64,000 bases of DNA from Cohaesibacter celericrescens (GCF_002866925.1 NZ_PKUQ01000001.1:62001-126000); one strand, 5' to 3'. Positions 8,802-18,891 are shown, numbered from the stretch's first letter. Notes: a model not told the origin generated them from the sequence alone. Numbers and translations: made by a program.

Positions 8802-8871
8802 AGAAAATCCTTCGACATGGCCAACAATAAAATAGAAGGCCAATATCTATATAATAATTATACGAATATGG

Positions 8872-8902
8872 AGGGTTCGGACAAATTTAAAACCCGAACC
8901 CT
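8872..8902 (-). terminator. Stem-loop after small exported protein gene
   Basis: AGGGTTCGG (8872-8880) pairs with CCGAACCCT (8894-8902), a perfect 9-bp stem beginning 13 bases past the stop codon of the minus-strand gene ending at 8916. There is no clear T-tail. Confidence 0.5.
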
Positions 8903-8915
8903 GAAGTATTATGTA

Positions 8916-9254
8916 TTACCGACACTTCTTTGGGATCAATGTATAGTGCTGATCTTCCAATACACGAGCTGTGCGAATGTATACAGGATCATTGTATTTA
9001 TTTCTTACGACAGCCCCGCCTCTGCGCATATTGCCCGACCAGCTACGGCTAGAACCGCGAACAAAAATACCTTTGGTGTCATATTCCACCAGCTGTGGAA
9101 TTTTCTTCACCTTGTAACATTTATCGCGATTTACGTAGCGATCTCCTGAGAAAGTGCGGGCTTCTGCGTCCATTGAAACAACAGATCCAGCAGCAAAGCT
9201 AGTGACAGCAACGGCCACAGCGAGAGATAGTTTTGGAAATGTAAAATATGTCAT
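8916..9254 (-). CDS. Small exported protein, function unknown
   Basis: 112 residues with a clear signal peptide (about 1-32, ending DAEA) and a basic mature part with one Cys near each end (DKCYK and PKKC), which may form a disulfide. A strong GGAGGGA ribosome-binding site lies 7 bases before the ATG, so this is very likely a real gene. I recognise no family. It is transcribed leftward out of the AT-rich gene-free region. Confidence 0.65.
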   Translation of the reverse strand: MTYFTFPKLSLAVAVAVTSFAAGSVVSMDAEARTFSGDRYVNRDKCYKVKKIPQLVEYDTKGIFVRGSSRSWSGNMRRGGAVVRNKYNDPVYIRTARVLEDQHYTLIPKKCR

Positions 9255-9915
9255 ATCAGTCCCTCCAGAATAAAATTTGCCCTTGTAATTGAGTGGGCCA
9301 CATACTGATAAGAGACAATGAAGTTCATTTTGTCAAAGTAAATGAATCACGAGTACATTCTATAGATTATAGATACTTATAAATTGTTCAATTTCGCACA
9401 ATATTCGTAATTATTATTAAAAACAGGACCAAGACATGATCGTTATATCAAAAACTAGAGAGTAAAAATCGATTTATGAAAAAATCAATATTTTCAGTAT
9501 TCTATCGCGATTTTTTTATATACAGCCACTTCAACCCAAGGTGTATTTTCTTAAAAAACTCCCTCGGAATATTGAATACGTAGAATTATCAATAGGAAAT
9601 TTAACTAATTGTTAATATATCCACATTTTATGCACACCCTTGGATAAATCCCTTAATCGCAATCGATAAACCTCGGCATTTCCAATCAAAAACAATTGAC
9701 CAGAGGAACAATCGAATTCATAGCAACCATCCCAATAGGCACAGGCCCTGATTATCACAGGCATCGCCAACAAAAAGCACTGCATCATCGAAACCAAAAC
9801 CGCAGCTTTTGTATGGCAAATGAAGAATGTGCATTGAAGATCCAATTATCTAACGACAGCGCCCTCCTCAGCAGTAATGCCAACTTTTCAGATTTGACAC
9901 TCAGTCCACGCAAAC
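9255..9915. other. AT-rich gene-free region
   Basis: About 660 bases, markedly AT-richer than the flanks (especially 9290-9610), with no credible gene on either strand. The open frames present have no ribosome-binding sites and improbable compositions. It must contain the promoter of the exported-protein gene to its left. I see no repeat array, tRNA or recognisable riboswitch. Confidence 0.6.
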
Positions 9916-9948
9916 GAAAAAGGCTCTCCCACACAATGGGGAGAGCCT
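9916..9948 (-). terminator. Rho-independent terminator of pta
   Basis: A 10-bp stem AGGCTCTCCC / GGGAGAGCCT is followed on the minus strand by five Ts. It lies about 50 bases downstream of the pta stop codon. Confidence 0.85.
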
Positions 9949-9999
9949 GATATTTGGTGAATTCTGATCGTATTTAGAAGAAACACGTCTGCTCCAAGC

Positions 10000-12096
10000 T
10001 TACTCGGCTTCCGCTTGAGCTGCAGACTGGATCGCCGTCAATGCAATGGTATAGACAATGTCGTCCACCAAAGCTCCGCGAGACAGATCATTCACGGGCT
10101 TACGCAGGCCTTGAAGCATAGGGCCAATAGACACCACATCAGCAGACCGCTGTACGGCTTTGTAGGTGGTGTTGCCAGTGTTCAAATCAGGGAAGATGAA
10201 CACATTGGCATGACCATCAAGCGGGCTACCTGGGGCCTTTTGTCGATTGACGCTTTCGACCGTTGCTGCGTCATACTGAATAGGGCCATCAACAATCAAG
10301 TCGGGACATTTGGCCTTGACGATAGCGGTTGCTTCGCGAACTTTGTCCACGTCTGCGCCGACACCGGAGGTGCCCGTTGAGTAGGAAATCATCGCAACCT
10401 TTGGCAAAATACCGAACGCCTTGGCTGAATCTGCAGCCTGCATGGCGATCTCGGCCAATTGTTCTGCATCGGGATCAGGATTGATGGCGCAGTCACCATA
10501 GACCAGCACCTGATCTGGCATCAGCATAAAGAACACCGAAGACACAATGGAGTTACCCGGTGCGGTTTTGATCAGCTGCAAGGCAGGGCGGACAGTAGAA
10601 GCTGTGGTATGTACAGCTCCAGAAACCAAACCCTGTACGTCACCAGCTGCCAACATCATCGTACCGAGCACCACGGTATCTTCCAACTGCGCTTCGGCCT
10701 GAAGAGAAGTAAGCCCCTTCTTTTTGCGCATTTCAACCATTGGCTCGATATATTTATCGCGGATTGACGCAGGGTCGATAATTTCCAGATCCGATGGCAA
10801 AAGAATACCATGCCGTTCTGCGACAGCCTCGACATCCTCTGGCTTAGCCAGAAGGATACAGTGGGCAATTTTCTTTTCGGTACAGATGATAGCTGCGCGC
10901 AACGTGCGCGGCTCATCCCCCTCGGGCAGGACAATCGATGCCTTCGCACGACTGGCGTCCTGAATAAGACGGTGACGGAACATAGGAGGTGTCATGTGAA
11001 CAGACATATCACGCGCGTCATTCAGATGAAGAACAGCCAGATCGATGTGATCGGCAGTGTTGTCCATCAGCTCTTCCATGCGACGATCATCCCCCACTCG
11101 GACACGTCTATCCATGGCAGCAAGTTTGGTTGCCACATCAAAGGTCTGGTCCTTGGTTTCGAGGATGGACAAATCGGAAAAACGAGGGCCGAGGAAGCTA
11201 TCCAACTTTGGAGATAGCGGAACTCCGCACGTTAACATCAAGCCTGCTATAGGCATGCCTGAACTTTGCGCCAAAGCGGTTGCCATGATCACGTCGGAGC
11301 GGTCCCCCGGGGTGACAACCAGCGTACCTGGCTTGAAGAGCTGCACCAGATGCTCCGGCTGACGGGCCGCCACGACAACATCTTCTACCCTTGCCGTATC
11401 TAACCCGCCCTTATAACGGATTGAACAGCCAAGATCCTTGACCACATCGCATAAGCGTCGGGCATTATGGCCCTTTGCAACAGGTGAAGCCGAGATCACA
11501 GGCACCTTCAAATCGGCTTTTTCCAACGCTGCTGCGATATCCTTGGCAGCAACACCATCCGGCAGGCGCGGAACCATAATACCAGCCAGAGGGCGCACAG
11601 CCGTCTTAACATGCATCGCGGCATCACGAACGGTGTCAACGATTGTCGCGAGATCACCCGATTGACCAGACACGACAGCGATGACTTCAGCAGCGAGGCT
11701 GCGCCCCATGGCTAAGTCCAAGTCGCCAATCAAGTTATGATCTTCGAAGGGGAGAATACCTTCAACCACGACAATCTCAGCGTCACCCCGGACTTTTTCG
11801 ACCAAAGCCACAATGTCTTCCAGTAAACTGCTGATATTATCTGACCGGATCATCTCCTCAGCGAGCGAAAGAGAGATCGGATCCGGCACTGTAAGATTGC
11901 ACAGAGACCGTGCAAAATGCACCGATAGATCTTCTTCACCGACTGGAGTGGCTGGATCGCCCACCGGCTTAACGAAGGCAACTGTGTGGCCAGCGCGTTG
12001 CAAGGCGCGGACGAGCCCAAGTGAGGGCGTAGCGAGACGGAACGCGTTCGACGTTGGCGTCACAAATAAAGTGCGGTGCTTGCCAAGAGCGGTCAT
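10000..12096 (-). CDS. pta: Phosphate acetyltransferase (long, three-domain form)
   Basis: 698 residues, the length of the long Pta form. It has an N-terminal BioD/P-loop-like domain (about 1-200, starting RTLFVTPTSN), a DRTGG domain (about 215-330), and the C-terminal catalytic PTA/PTB domain (about 370-690, with IVLPEGDEPRTLRAA and STGTSGVGADVDKVREA). It interconverts acetyl-CoA and acetyl phosphate in the cytoplasm. No acetate kinase or phosphoketolase gene lies nearby, so its partner must be elsewhere. An AAGGACAG ribosome-binding site precedes the ATG, and a terminator follows the gene. Confidence 0.95.
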   Translation of the reverse strand: MTALGKHRTLFVTPTSNAFRLATPSLGLVRALQRAGHTVAFVKPVGDPATPVGEEDLSVHFARSLCNLTVPDPISLSLAEEMIRSDNISSLLEDIVALVEKVRGDAEIVVVEGILPFEDHNLIGDLDLAMGRSLAAEVIAVVSGQSGDLATIVDTVRDAAMHVKTAVRPLAGIMVPRLPDGVAAKDIAAALEKADLKVPVISASPVAKGHNARRLCDVVKDLGCSIRYKGGLDTARVEDVVVAARQPEHLVQLFKPGTLVVTPGDRSDVIMATALAQSSGMPIAGLMLTCGVPLSPKLDSFLGPRFSDLSILETKDQTFDVATKLAAMDRRVRVGDDRRMEELMDNTADHIDLAVLHLNDARDMSVHMTPPMFRHRLIQDASRAKASIVLPEGDEPRTLRAAIICTEKKIAHCILLAKPEDVEAVAERHGILLPSDLEIIDPASIRDKYIEPMVEMRKKKGLTSLQAEAQLEDTVVLGTMMLAAGDVQGLVSGAVHTTASTVRPALQLIKTAPGNSIVSSVFFMLMPDQVLVYGDCAINPDPDAEQLAEIAMQAADSAKAFGILPKVAMISYSTGTSGVGADVDKVREATAIVKAKCPDLIVDGPIQYDAATVESVNRQKAPGSPLDGHANVFIFPDLNTGNTTYKAVQRSADVVSIGPMLQGLRKPVNDLSRGALVDDIVYTIALTAIQSAAQAEAE

Positions 12097-12516
12097 TTAA
12101 CGGCTGTCCTTTTGTTTTTGGCTCACCATCGTCATGATCAATAGACATGATATCTATGGGTATCATGCGCTCTGCATCGGGGAGGAAAACGAGAGCAACG
12201 GGAGCCGTAGCAGTTGTAGTCTATGTGAGTTATGTCCGGCAACATTTTCGAACATAGTGCCATTGCTCCAATATTGAATACCATGTCTGGGAGGAACATC
12301 TAGGCAACAATACTGGCACGCACGCCAATCAAGTTATACGGACGCAGGTCAACTGAGCATTGCGATATGTCATGTTTTCAAGAGCGTCAAGACAATAGAA
12401 ACACTTAAGCTATCAGATGGTTGGTAGGATACCAACCGCATGAGACAATCAATGGAGTTTTGGGCGTATGATTCTTTGTATGCTCACACCTCTGTGTGAG
12501 AAACACGCATCAAAAC
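12097..12516. other. Intergenic region with two short hairpins
   Basis: This 420-base stretch holds the pta promoter and the 3' end of the peptide-importer operon. Two perfect inverted repeats are visible: GGTTGGTA/TACCAACC (12419-12437) and CTCACAC/GTGTGAG (12483-12500). The second lies 17 bases past the ATPase stop codon and may help end that operon. No gene is supported. Confidence 0.5.
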
Positions 12517-14196
12517 CTATAGTGTTGGCATGAGCCGAATGAGCTCCTTGGTATAGTCATCCTCCGGTTGGTCGAACAATTGCTCGGTTTCAGACAATTC
12601 GCAAATTTTGCCATGCCGCATTACCGCGACACGATCACACATCTGCCGCACAACAGGCAAATCATGGCTAATAAACAATACACTCAAATCGAGAGCCTCG
12701 CGTAGATCCTTGAGAAGATTCAGAATTTGCGCTTGAATGGAAACATCAAGCGCAGACGTCGGCTCATCACAAATCAGAAAGCGCGGACGGGTAGCAAGCG
12801 CACGAGCAATGGAGATACGTTGGCGCTGGCCGCCCGAAAATTCATGTGGGAATTTGCTCCCTGCTACCGCCCCCAAACCAACGACCTCGAGCAAATCCGC
12901 GACAATGGCGCTAATCTCGCCTTTGTTCAACACCAACCGGTTATGATGGATAGGCTCAGCAACAATATCGTCAACACGCATGCGGGGGTTCAGCGATGAA
13001 TATGGATCCTGAAAAATCATTTGAATTTGTCGCCGCATGGCTTGTTTCTCTTTGCGAGAACGTACTTGAGACAAATCCTGCCCATTAATATAAATGGTTC
13101 CTGTGTCTGGCTTGTGGATACCGGCCAGCATGCGGGCCACCGTTGACTTACCACTTCCAGACTCGCCAACAAGACCAAGAACCTCCCCAGGCATAATATC
13201 AAAACTAACATCCTGAACTGCCTGAATATAACGCCGGTTTCTGGGCAAAATAGCATTGACGGTGGGAAACCGAATACCAAGTCCCTTGACAGAGACCAAG
13301 GCCTCACTGCTTGGAGCCGGTGTCTCATCTCGTTGTTTGCCGAGCCAATGGCTGGACAGATTGAACTCTGCCATGGCCACAGTGCCTTCTTCAGCATAGG
13401 AAACACGCGGGAAACGATCGAGTTTGAGATCCCCTCGAGGCACCGCCGCGATCAGACTCTGGGTGTAGGCATGTTTAGGGGCGTGAATGATATCCTTGGT
13501 CGGCCCTGTCTCGACCAATTCACCATGATACATGACAGCAACACGGTCAGCCGTTTGGGAAATAACCCCCATATCATGCGTAACAAGAATGACGCCCACT
13601 TCATGCTCGGCAGCAAGAGCGCGGATCAGATCAAGAATTTGGGCCTGAACCGACACATCAAGCGCTGTGGTGGGCTCATCCGCGATAATCAGGTCCGGAT
13701 TGGAACAAAGAGCCAACGCAATTACCACCCGCTGTCGCATACCACCTGAAAACTGATGCGGATATTGGTGGATCCGCGTCTCTGCATTGTCGATGCCAAC
13801 CGAATTCAACAAGGTAACGGCCTCTAGCGATGCCTCTGTCTTACTCATCCGCCGATGTGTTCGGATCGTCTCAACCAACTGCTTTTCAATCGTATACAGC
13901 GGATTGAGGCTGGTGAGCGGGTCCTGAAAAATCATAGAAACCCGCCCACCCCTCAAATCCTGTATGGAGGTAACGTCCTGCCCATCCAGAGAGATAAGTC
14001 CCTCCGCGACCCTGCCGGGACGGTCCAGAAGTCCCATGATTGCAGTGCCTATTGTAGATTTTCCCGCACCAGATTCTCCCACCAACCCTAGGATTTCGCC
14101 ACGTTCAACAGACAAGGTTACATCTCGCGCAGCCGTAAATGTCGATTTGCGACCCGGATACTCGACTGTCAAATTTTGAATAGAAAGCAAAGACAT
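12517..14196 (-). CDS. Peptide-type ABC transporter, fused double ATPase (DppD-DppF type)
   Basis: 559 residues comprising two complete nucleotide-binding domains. The first has Walker [10 protein letters not shown] at about 40-48, signature FSGGMRQR and Walker [10 protein letters not shown]. The second has [17 protein letters not shown] and CDEPTSALD. Such fusions replace the separate DppD and DppF ATPases and power import through the two permeases encoded just upstream. It lies 9 bases after the DppC-like gene, last in the operon. Both sites look intact. The substrate class (di/oligopeptide, glutathione or similar) cannot be told from this gene. Confidence 0.93.
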   Translation of the reverse strand: MSLLSIQNLTVEYPGRKSTFTAARDVTLSVERGEILGLVGESGAGKSTIGTAIMGLLDRPGRVAEGLISLDGQDVTSIQDLRGGRVSMIFQDPLTSLNPLYTIEKQLVETIRTHRRMSKTEASLEAVTLLNSVGIDNAETRIHQYPHQFSGGMRQRVVIALALCSNPDLIIADEPTTALDVSVQAQILDLIRALAAEHEVGVILVTHDMGVISQTADRVAVMYHGELVETGPTKDIIHAPKHAYTQSLIAAVPRGDLKLDRFPRVSYAEEGTVAMAEFNLSSHWLGKQRDETPAPSSEALVSVKGLGIRFPTVNAILPRNRRYIQAVQDVSFDIMPGEVLGLVGESGSGKSTVARMLAGIHKPDTGTIYINGQDLSQVRSRKEKQAMRRQIQMIFQDPYSSLNPRMRVDDIVAEPIHHNRLVLNKGEISAIVADLLEVVGLGAVAGSKFPHEFSGGQRQRISIARALATRPRFLICDEPTSALDVSIQAQILNLLKDLREALDLSVLFISHDLPVVRQMCDRVAVMRHGKICELSETEQLFDQPEDDYTKELIRLMPTL

Positions 14197-14205
14197 GAAA
14201 GGACC

Positions 14206-15135
14206 TTAACGCAGTTTTGGATCGAGGACATCGCGAAGCCAGTCCCCCAACAAATTGATCGAGAGCACCAGCAGAGCAAGCGTTAGTCCTGGATAAATCA
14301 AGATCCAGCGTTCTCCGGAAAAGACATAATTATTGCCGATGCGAATAAGCGTGCCTAGAGATGGTTCACTGGCCGGAATCCCGACACCAAGAAAGCTAAG
14401 TGTCGCTTCACCGAGAATGGCGACACCAAGATTTATTGTGGCAATCACAAGAACAGGCCCCATAACGTTCGGCAAGACATGACGCGCCATAATGATCCAA
14501 GGGGCCCGTCCAATCACCTGTGCGGCCTGTACATATTCTCGACCCTTCTCGACCATAGTAGAAGCCCGCACGGTACGGGCAACCTGAGGCCAGATCGATT
14601 GGGCCATAGCAAGGATGATAACAAAGATCGCCAAACTATCGTGCAAATCGCGCGGTAAAAAGCTGCGCGAAACCCCGTCAATCAGCAAGGCCACCATAAT
14701 GGCTGGAAATGTCATCTGGACATCCACCAGACGCATAATCAAAGCATCCGCCAATCCGCCGAAATAGCCTGCAATAAGTCCAAAAAACAACCCGATGATC
14801 ACTGCCAGAGATACTGAGATTAAACCCACAAGAACTGACGTCCTTGTGCCATACAGGATGGCCGACAGCAGGTCGCGTCCCTGATCATCTGTTCCCAATA
14901 GAAACATGGGCTCCCCCCCGTCTTGCCATGCGGGCGGCAAAAGAGAATTGATCAAATCGATACTGGCTTTATCAAAAGGATCGAAAGGCGCAAACACAGC
15001 AGCACCCAGCGATGCTCCAAACAAAATGATAGCGCAAATTCCGGCTAAAATAGTCACCGGCGATGACCTGAATTTAAAGAACGCATCACTATCAACGATT
15101 TGGTAGAGACGCGAAAACAGTCTTTCTTTGGTCAT
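14206..15135 (-). CDS. Peptide-type ABC transporter permease (DppC-like)
   Basis: 309 residues: an N-terminal cytoplasmic stretch, one helix (about 28-50), then the transport domain with helices and an EAA-loop region (QAAQVIGRAPWIIMARHVLPN). This is the DppC/OppC pattern including the N-terminal extension. It forms the inner-membrane channel with the DppB-like protein. It starts 7 bases after the DppB-like stop codon, consistent with translational coupling. Confidence 0.92.
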   Translation of the reverse strand: MTKERLFSRLYQIVDSDAFFKFRSSPVTILAGICAIILFGASLGAAVFAPFDPFDKASIDLINSLLPPAWQDGGEPMFLLGTDDQGRDLLSAILYGTRTSVLVGLISVSLAVIIGLFFGLIAGYFGGLADALIMRLVDVQMTFPAIMVALLIDGVSRSFLPRDLHDSLAIFVIILAMAQSIWPQVARTVRASTMVEKGREYVQAAQVIGRAPWIIMARHVLPNVMGPVLVIATINLGVAILGEATLSFLGVGIPASEPSLGTLIRIGNNYVFSGERWILIYPGLTLALLVLSINLLGDWLRDVLDPKLR

Positions 15136-15142
15136 TGAATGC

Positions 15143-16117
15143 TCACGACTTGTCCATAACCCGAAGGCGCGGATCGATCAGGAAATATAGAATATCGACA
15201 ATAAAATTGATCGTGACAAAGATCAGAGCGACCAACAACAGGTAAGTCGACATCACGGGAATGTCGACCGTTGAAATTGCCTGCAGAAACAACAGACCAA
15301 TTCCCGGCCACTGAAATACGCTCTCCGTCACAATACCAAAAGCAATGATCGAACCCAGTTGCAGACCAGCGATTGTCGTCACCGGTACGAGTGTATTTTT
15401 GAGTGCATGGCCAAAGTGAATATGGAAACTGGAAATGCCGCGGGCGCGCGCGAATTTTATATAGTCCGCACGGAGTACTTCAAGCATTTCAGCACGAACC
15501 AGCCGCATAATAAATGTCATCTGGAACAAACCCAGCGTGCAGGCAGGCAGAACAATGGACTGCCAACCCGTTTTTGTTAACAGACCTGTGGTCCACCATC
15601 CCAGATCAACAGTTTCCCCCCTGCCGAAAGTCGGGAAAAGACTCAACTCCACACCGAAATATAAAATAAGCATAATGCCGATGAAAAATGTTGGCAGCGA
15701 GATGCCCGCCAGAGATACAATCAAAAACAGCCGCGCCAACCAACTGTCAGGGCGCAATCCAGAATAAACTCCCATTGGAATACCAATTGCCAGCGCAATG
15801 CCAAAGGCAACAAAGCTCAGCTCAAGGGACGCAGGCAGCCGATCAGCAAGGAGCGAAAAGACCGGCTGGCCCATTTGGTAGGACAGTCCAAATTCGCCCT
15901 GCAACGCCCGCAAAACGAAATGCCCGAACTGGACCATCAAAGGTGCATTTAGACCCAAGGCTTCTCTTAAGGCTTCGCGATCAGCGAAACTGGTGTCCTG
16001 ACTGACCATCTGCGCAACAGGATCACCTGTAAAACGGAACATCACAAACGCAAGCAGCGCAACGATCAAAAGCACGCTTGCGGCCTGTATCAGACGCTGG
16101 AGTAGAAATCTAATCAT
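15143..16117 (-). CDS. Peptide-type ABC transporter permease (DppB-like)
   Basis: 324 residues. The typical opening MIRFLLQRLIQAASVLLIV is followed by about six membrane helices and the EAA-like loop FARARGISSFHIHFGHALKNT. It is the DppB/OppB partner of the adjacent DppC-like permease. It follows the binding-protein gene with a stem-loop in the gap, so it is probably expressed at a lower level than that protein. Confidence 0.92.
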   Translation of the reverse strand: MIRFLLQRLIQAASVLLIVALLAFVMFRFTGDPVAQMVSQDTSFADREALREALGLNAPLMVQFGHFVLRALQGEFGLSYQMGQPVFSLLADRLPASLELSFVAFGIALAIGIPMGVYSGLRPDSWLARLFLIVSLAGISLPTFFIGIMLILYFGVELSLFPTFGRGETVDLGWWTTGLLTKTGWQSIVLPACTLGLFQMTFIMRLVRAEMLEVLRADYIKFARARGISSFHIHFGHALKNTLVPVTTIAGLQLGSIIAFGIVTESVFQWPGIGLLFLQAISTVDIPVMSTYLLLVALIFVTINFIVDILYFLIDPRLRVMDKS

Positions 16118-16204
16118 TGATATTGCTTTACGTCAGGCATGCACAATTGAGCGCATCCAGAATGAGTTGATCTGTTGTTTAAAGGAAGACAATCCCAAAA
16201 CCAT

Positions 16205-16229
16205 CTGGGCCGTCCGAAAGACGGCCCAG
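16205..16229 (-). terminator. Intercistronic stem-loop after binding-protein gene
   Basis: CTGGGCCGTC (16205-16214) pairs perfectly with GACGGCCCAG (16220-16229) around a 5-base loop, 12 bases past the stop codon of the binding-protein gene. There is no strong T-run, so it more likely protects the upstream message or attenuates read-through than ends transcription. Confidence 0.75.
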
Positions 16230-16241
16230 AACACCAAACCG

Positions 16242-17870
16242 TTATTTCGAAACGGTGACATAGCGCCAATCAAAGATATTGTCAGCGCGCACTTTGAGCG
16301 CAACATTATCGCGAACGCCCCACGCCCCCCATGACTGATGCAGCGGAATGTAGGCCACATCATCTGTGGTAATCTTCCAAGCCTTGTTGATCAGATCGTT
16401 ACGCGCGCCTGTATCGGTCGTAACAAGGATTTCATTGGCCAGACGATCAATCTCTGGGTTGCAGTAACCCGCAAAGTTAGATTTTCCGGCAACAATTTTC
16501 TTCTGATCGGCGAGCGCCCAAAGCGCAGAGTCTGGCGACACCCGTGGGCACATATGCAAAGAATATAGAGCGATATGACTGTCCAGACTGGCTGGCGTTG
16601 TGCCCAGCATAGCCATGCCGAAGTCCATGTTCGGGGCAAGAATCGCTTTCAAATATTGCGGCTTAGACTGGACATTTGCTTTGGCATCAACACCCACTTT
16701 CGCCAACATGTTCGAAACGGCAAGACAGATAGCCTCATCATTGATGTACATATTGTTGGAGCATTGGAAGGTGAAGCTGAAACCATCTGGATATCCGGCT
16801 TCCTCAAGCAATGCTTTGGATTTTTCAGGGTCGTACTCGTACCGTTTGAAGTCTTCTGAATATCCATTCACACCGGGAGCGACCATTAACGCTGATGGAG
16901 TGGCTCGGCCACGCATGATTTTTTTGCGAATGATTTCGACATCAATTGCACGATAGACAGCCTCGCGCACGCGTTGGTCCTTAAAAGGATTTTTGCCCTC
17001 TTGCGAATAGCCAGGCAAGGTATCTTTCCACTGATTCATGGTCAGATACATGGTGCGCACTTCCGGTCCTGCTTCGATATGCGCACCGGGCGTCGCATCA
17101 ATGCGCGCGATATCCTGAACCGGAATGGGGAAAACGACATCAAGCTGGTTTGACAAAAGCGCTGCTACACGGGTCGCCGCATTTGGCACTGGCGTATACA
17201 CAACCTCTGTAACATTTGTGGGAATGGATCCGGCCCCCCACCAATCATCATTGGCCTCGAGCACGGTTCTAACACCGGGTTCGCGTTTCACAAGCGAGAA
17301 GGGACCGGTGCCGTTTTCGTGCAGGGTTGCGAAGCTTTCGTCTTCTCCGCCTTTTTGTGGCGCACTGACGTTATTTGCCTCGGCCCATTGACGAGACATG
17401 ATATACCAATTGGCCCACGTATAATGCAAAATCGGATTCGGTTTGCTGCCAATAAAATCCACAGTGTGATCGTCAACGGCCACGACTTCCGTGTCTGCTG
17501 CGAGGCGGTTTTTAAAATCAGATGCACCAGATCTCACGCGCTCTGCCGAGAAAACAACATCATCAGCGGTGAAAGGCGTGCCATCATGAAATTTCACCCC
17601 TTTTCGAAGATGAAAACGCCAATGAGTTGGAGAAATCAACTCCCAACTTTCTGCAAGGGCTGGCTGAATAGAGAGATCAGGCGCCCGACGGATCAAGCCT
17701 TCATAGACATTGCCCAAAAAACCAGAGGTAAACACCTCTTCAACAACATAGGGGTCCATACTGACAACGTCCCCTTGAGCAGCAAAGCGCAAAGTTTCAG
17801 CGTGAATCACTGTAGGACTAGCCACCAGGGCAAGCGCCAAAGAGGCGCGCTTGAGAATTGACTTTTTCAT
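16242..17870 (-). CDS. Peptide-type ABC transporter substrate-binding protein (family 5)
   Basis: 542 residues from the ATG at 17870, which has a GAGAGAAG ribosome-binding site and opens directly into a signal peptide (about 1-24, ending VIHA). The mature protein has the DppA/OppA family-5 pattern, with MDPYVVEEVFTSGFLGNVYEGL near the start split by the usual variable residues, and WRFHLRKGVKFHDGTPFTADDV. It captures the substrate in the periplasm and delivers it to the two permeases. It is first in the operon. An extended frame to 17975 is unlikely because it would bury the signal peptide. Confidence 0.93.
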   Translation of the reverse strand: MKKSILKRASLALALVASPTVIHAETLRFAAQGDVVSMDPYVVEEVFTSGFLGNVYEGLIRRAPDLSIQPALAESWELISPTHWRFHLRKGVKFHDGTPFTADDVVFSAERVRSGASDFKNRLAADTEVVAVDDHTVDFIGSKPNPILHYTWANWYIMSRQWAEANNVSAPQKGGEDESFATLHENGTGPFSLVKREPGVRTVLEANDDWWGAGSIPTNVTEVVYTPVPNAATRVAALLSNQLDVVFPIPVQDIARIDATPGAHIEAGPEVRTMYLTMNQWKDTLPGYSQEGKNPFKDQRVREAVYRAIDVEIIRKKIMRGRATPSALMVAPGVNGYSEDFKRYEYDPEKSKALLEEAGYPDGFSFTFQCSNNMYINDEAICLAVSNMLAKVGVDAKANVQSKPQYLKAILAPNMDFGMAMLGTTPASLDSHIALYSLHMCPRVSPDSALWALADQKKIVAGKSNFAGYCNPEIDRLANEILVTTDTGARNDLINKAWKITTDDVAYIPLHQSWGAWGVRDNVALKVRADNIFDWRYVTVSK

Positions 17871-18323
17871 TGGCTTCTCTCTCAGGTTGATGAAGAGCAT
17901 TCTGTTGCGAGAATGTCGTTTGTCGGCTTTCCGGTCAACAAACTTTAGATCCTTTTGATGCTGTTGACGTGTCATTCTTCCAATTTGATATCACTAGAAA
18001 CAAAGCGTAGCGCAAGATGAATAGAATTTTAGGAATTGATCCTAGTTTACATCTCGGAACCAAGACAACCAAAATCGCGTGATGTAGGGAAATCAGAGAC
18101 TTCTGATAACATCACTTCTCAGAAGTGCTTGTTAGAAGAAACAATCCTTCAACTCAAGTCACCGTTATTACAGTTTGAGGATAGGTCCTCACAAAATTTC
18201 GACAGTCTGGATCAATCGAATATGCGTCAATAAAACACATTCAATGCTGACAATTTATAACAACGCCGTTACGACTCGTTGTAGTTGTGGGCCAACAGCC
18301 CCTCCTTATAGAAGGAACATGAT
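17871..18323. other. Promoter region of the peptide importer; inverted repeats
   Basis: No gene is supported in 450 bases. Short inverted repeats occur close together: TCAGA-N4-TCTGA near 18093-18106 and CACTTCT-C-AGAAGTG at 18113-18127. These could be operator sites, but no regulator gene is adjacent. Confidence 0.4.
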
Positions 18324-18833
18324 TTGGCAGATCCCCATATTAAATCCGAGATGGACTGGCTTGATTATCTATCTGTCTGCACCTACCGACTAGGCTTAGT
18401 GCTCGCGGCCCCTTCTGTTCTACTCCTCCCATGGGATACAGCTTATCCGGCGCAGCAGATGTGCTTTGTTGCCGCAATGATGTGCGCAAGTTGTTTGCAC
18501 ATCTACATGAAGTCATACAGACTGCTGCTTCAAGCGGCAACCTGGGGCGGGCTGATGTGTGCGGTGCTTGGATTTCCCATGTTTGGTCTGGGCGGAGCAT
18601 TTATAACCTTGGGCGGGCTCTGCTTTAAGGAATATTTCTGCTTTAAGATTCCCGGGCTGCCCGCCCAGCCACTGCTGTTGGCAGGGCTGTGGTTTTGTCT
18701 CGCCGTGAACCTGACTGTCGCAGCCCAAGTGCTCGCCGCTGCATCAGCCCTGCTGTTCTTGATCGTCAGCATCGCAAAATGGCGGATGCCCTTTCACTTC
18801 GATATCGGTGATAAGACAAAATATGAGGTTTGA
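18324..18833 (+). CDS. Integral membrane protein, possibly DUF2301 family
   Basis: 169 residues if started at the TTG at 18324, which has an AAGGA ribosome-binding site 7 bases upstream; an ATG 27 bases further in is the alternative. Four or five membrane helices are predicted (about 20-40, 45-65, 70-95, 110-135, 138-158). The conserved-looking segment GGLCFKEYFCFKIPG between helices recalls the uncharacterised DUF2301 family; this is from memory and only moderately sure. The function is unknown. It stands alone, convergent with the kinase gene. Confidence 0.6.
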   Translation: MADPHIKSEMDWLDYLSVCTYRLGLVLAAPSVLLLPWDTAYPAQQMCFVAAMMCASCLHIYMKSYRLLLQAATWGGLMCAVLGFPMFGLGGAFITLGGLCFKEYFCFKIPGLPAQPLLLAGLWFCLAVNLTVAAQVLAAASALLFLIVSIAKWRMPFHFDIGDKTKYEV

Positions 18834-18862
18834 GTAATCGAACCGCGCCATAACCAACGCAA

Positions 18863-18891
18863 AATGGGATAAGTGCAACACTTATCCCATT
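18863..18891. terminator. Terminator between convergent genes
   Basis: A 13-bp perfect stem (AATGGGATAAGTG / CACTTATCCCATT) with a 3-base loop lies between the convergent membrane-protein and kinase genes. A short T-run follows on the minus strand. It could serve both directions. Confidence 0.75.

Noticed and set aside
9612..9845. Possible 77-residue leftward gene in the AT-rich region
   Set aside because: No ribosome-binding site, no family resemblance, odd composition, and it lies in a region with no other coding signal.
12419..12437. GGTTGGTA-GGA-TACCAACC hairpin as a terminator
   Set aside because: No T-run on either strand and it is about 80 bases from the nearest stop codon. Kept only as an inverted repeat within the intergenic description.
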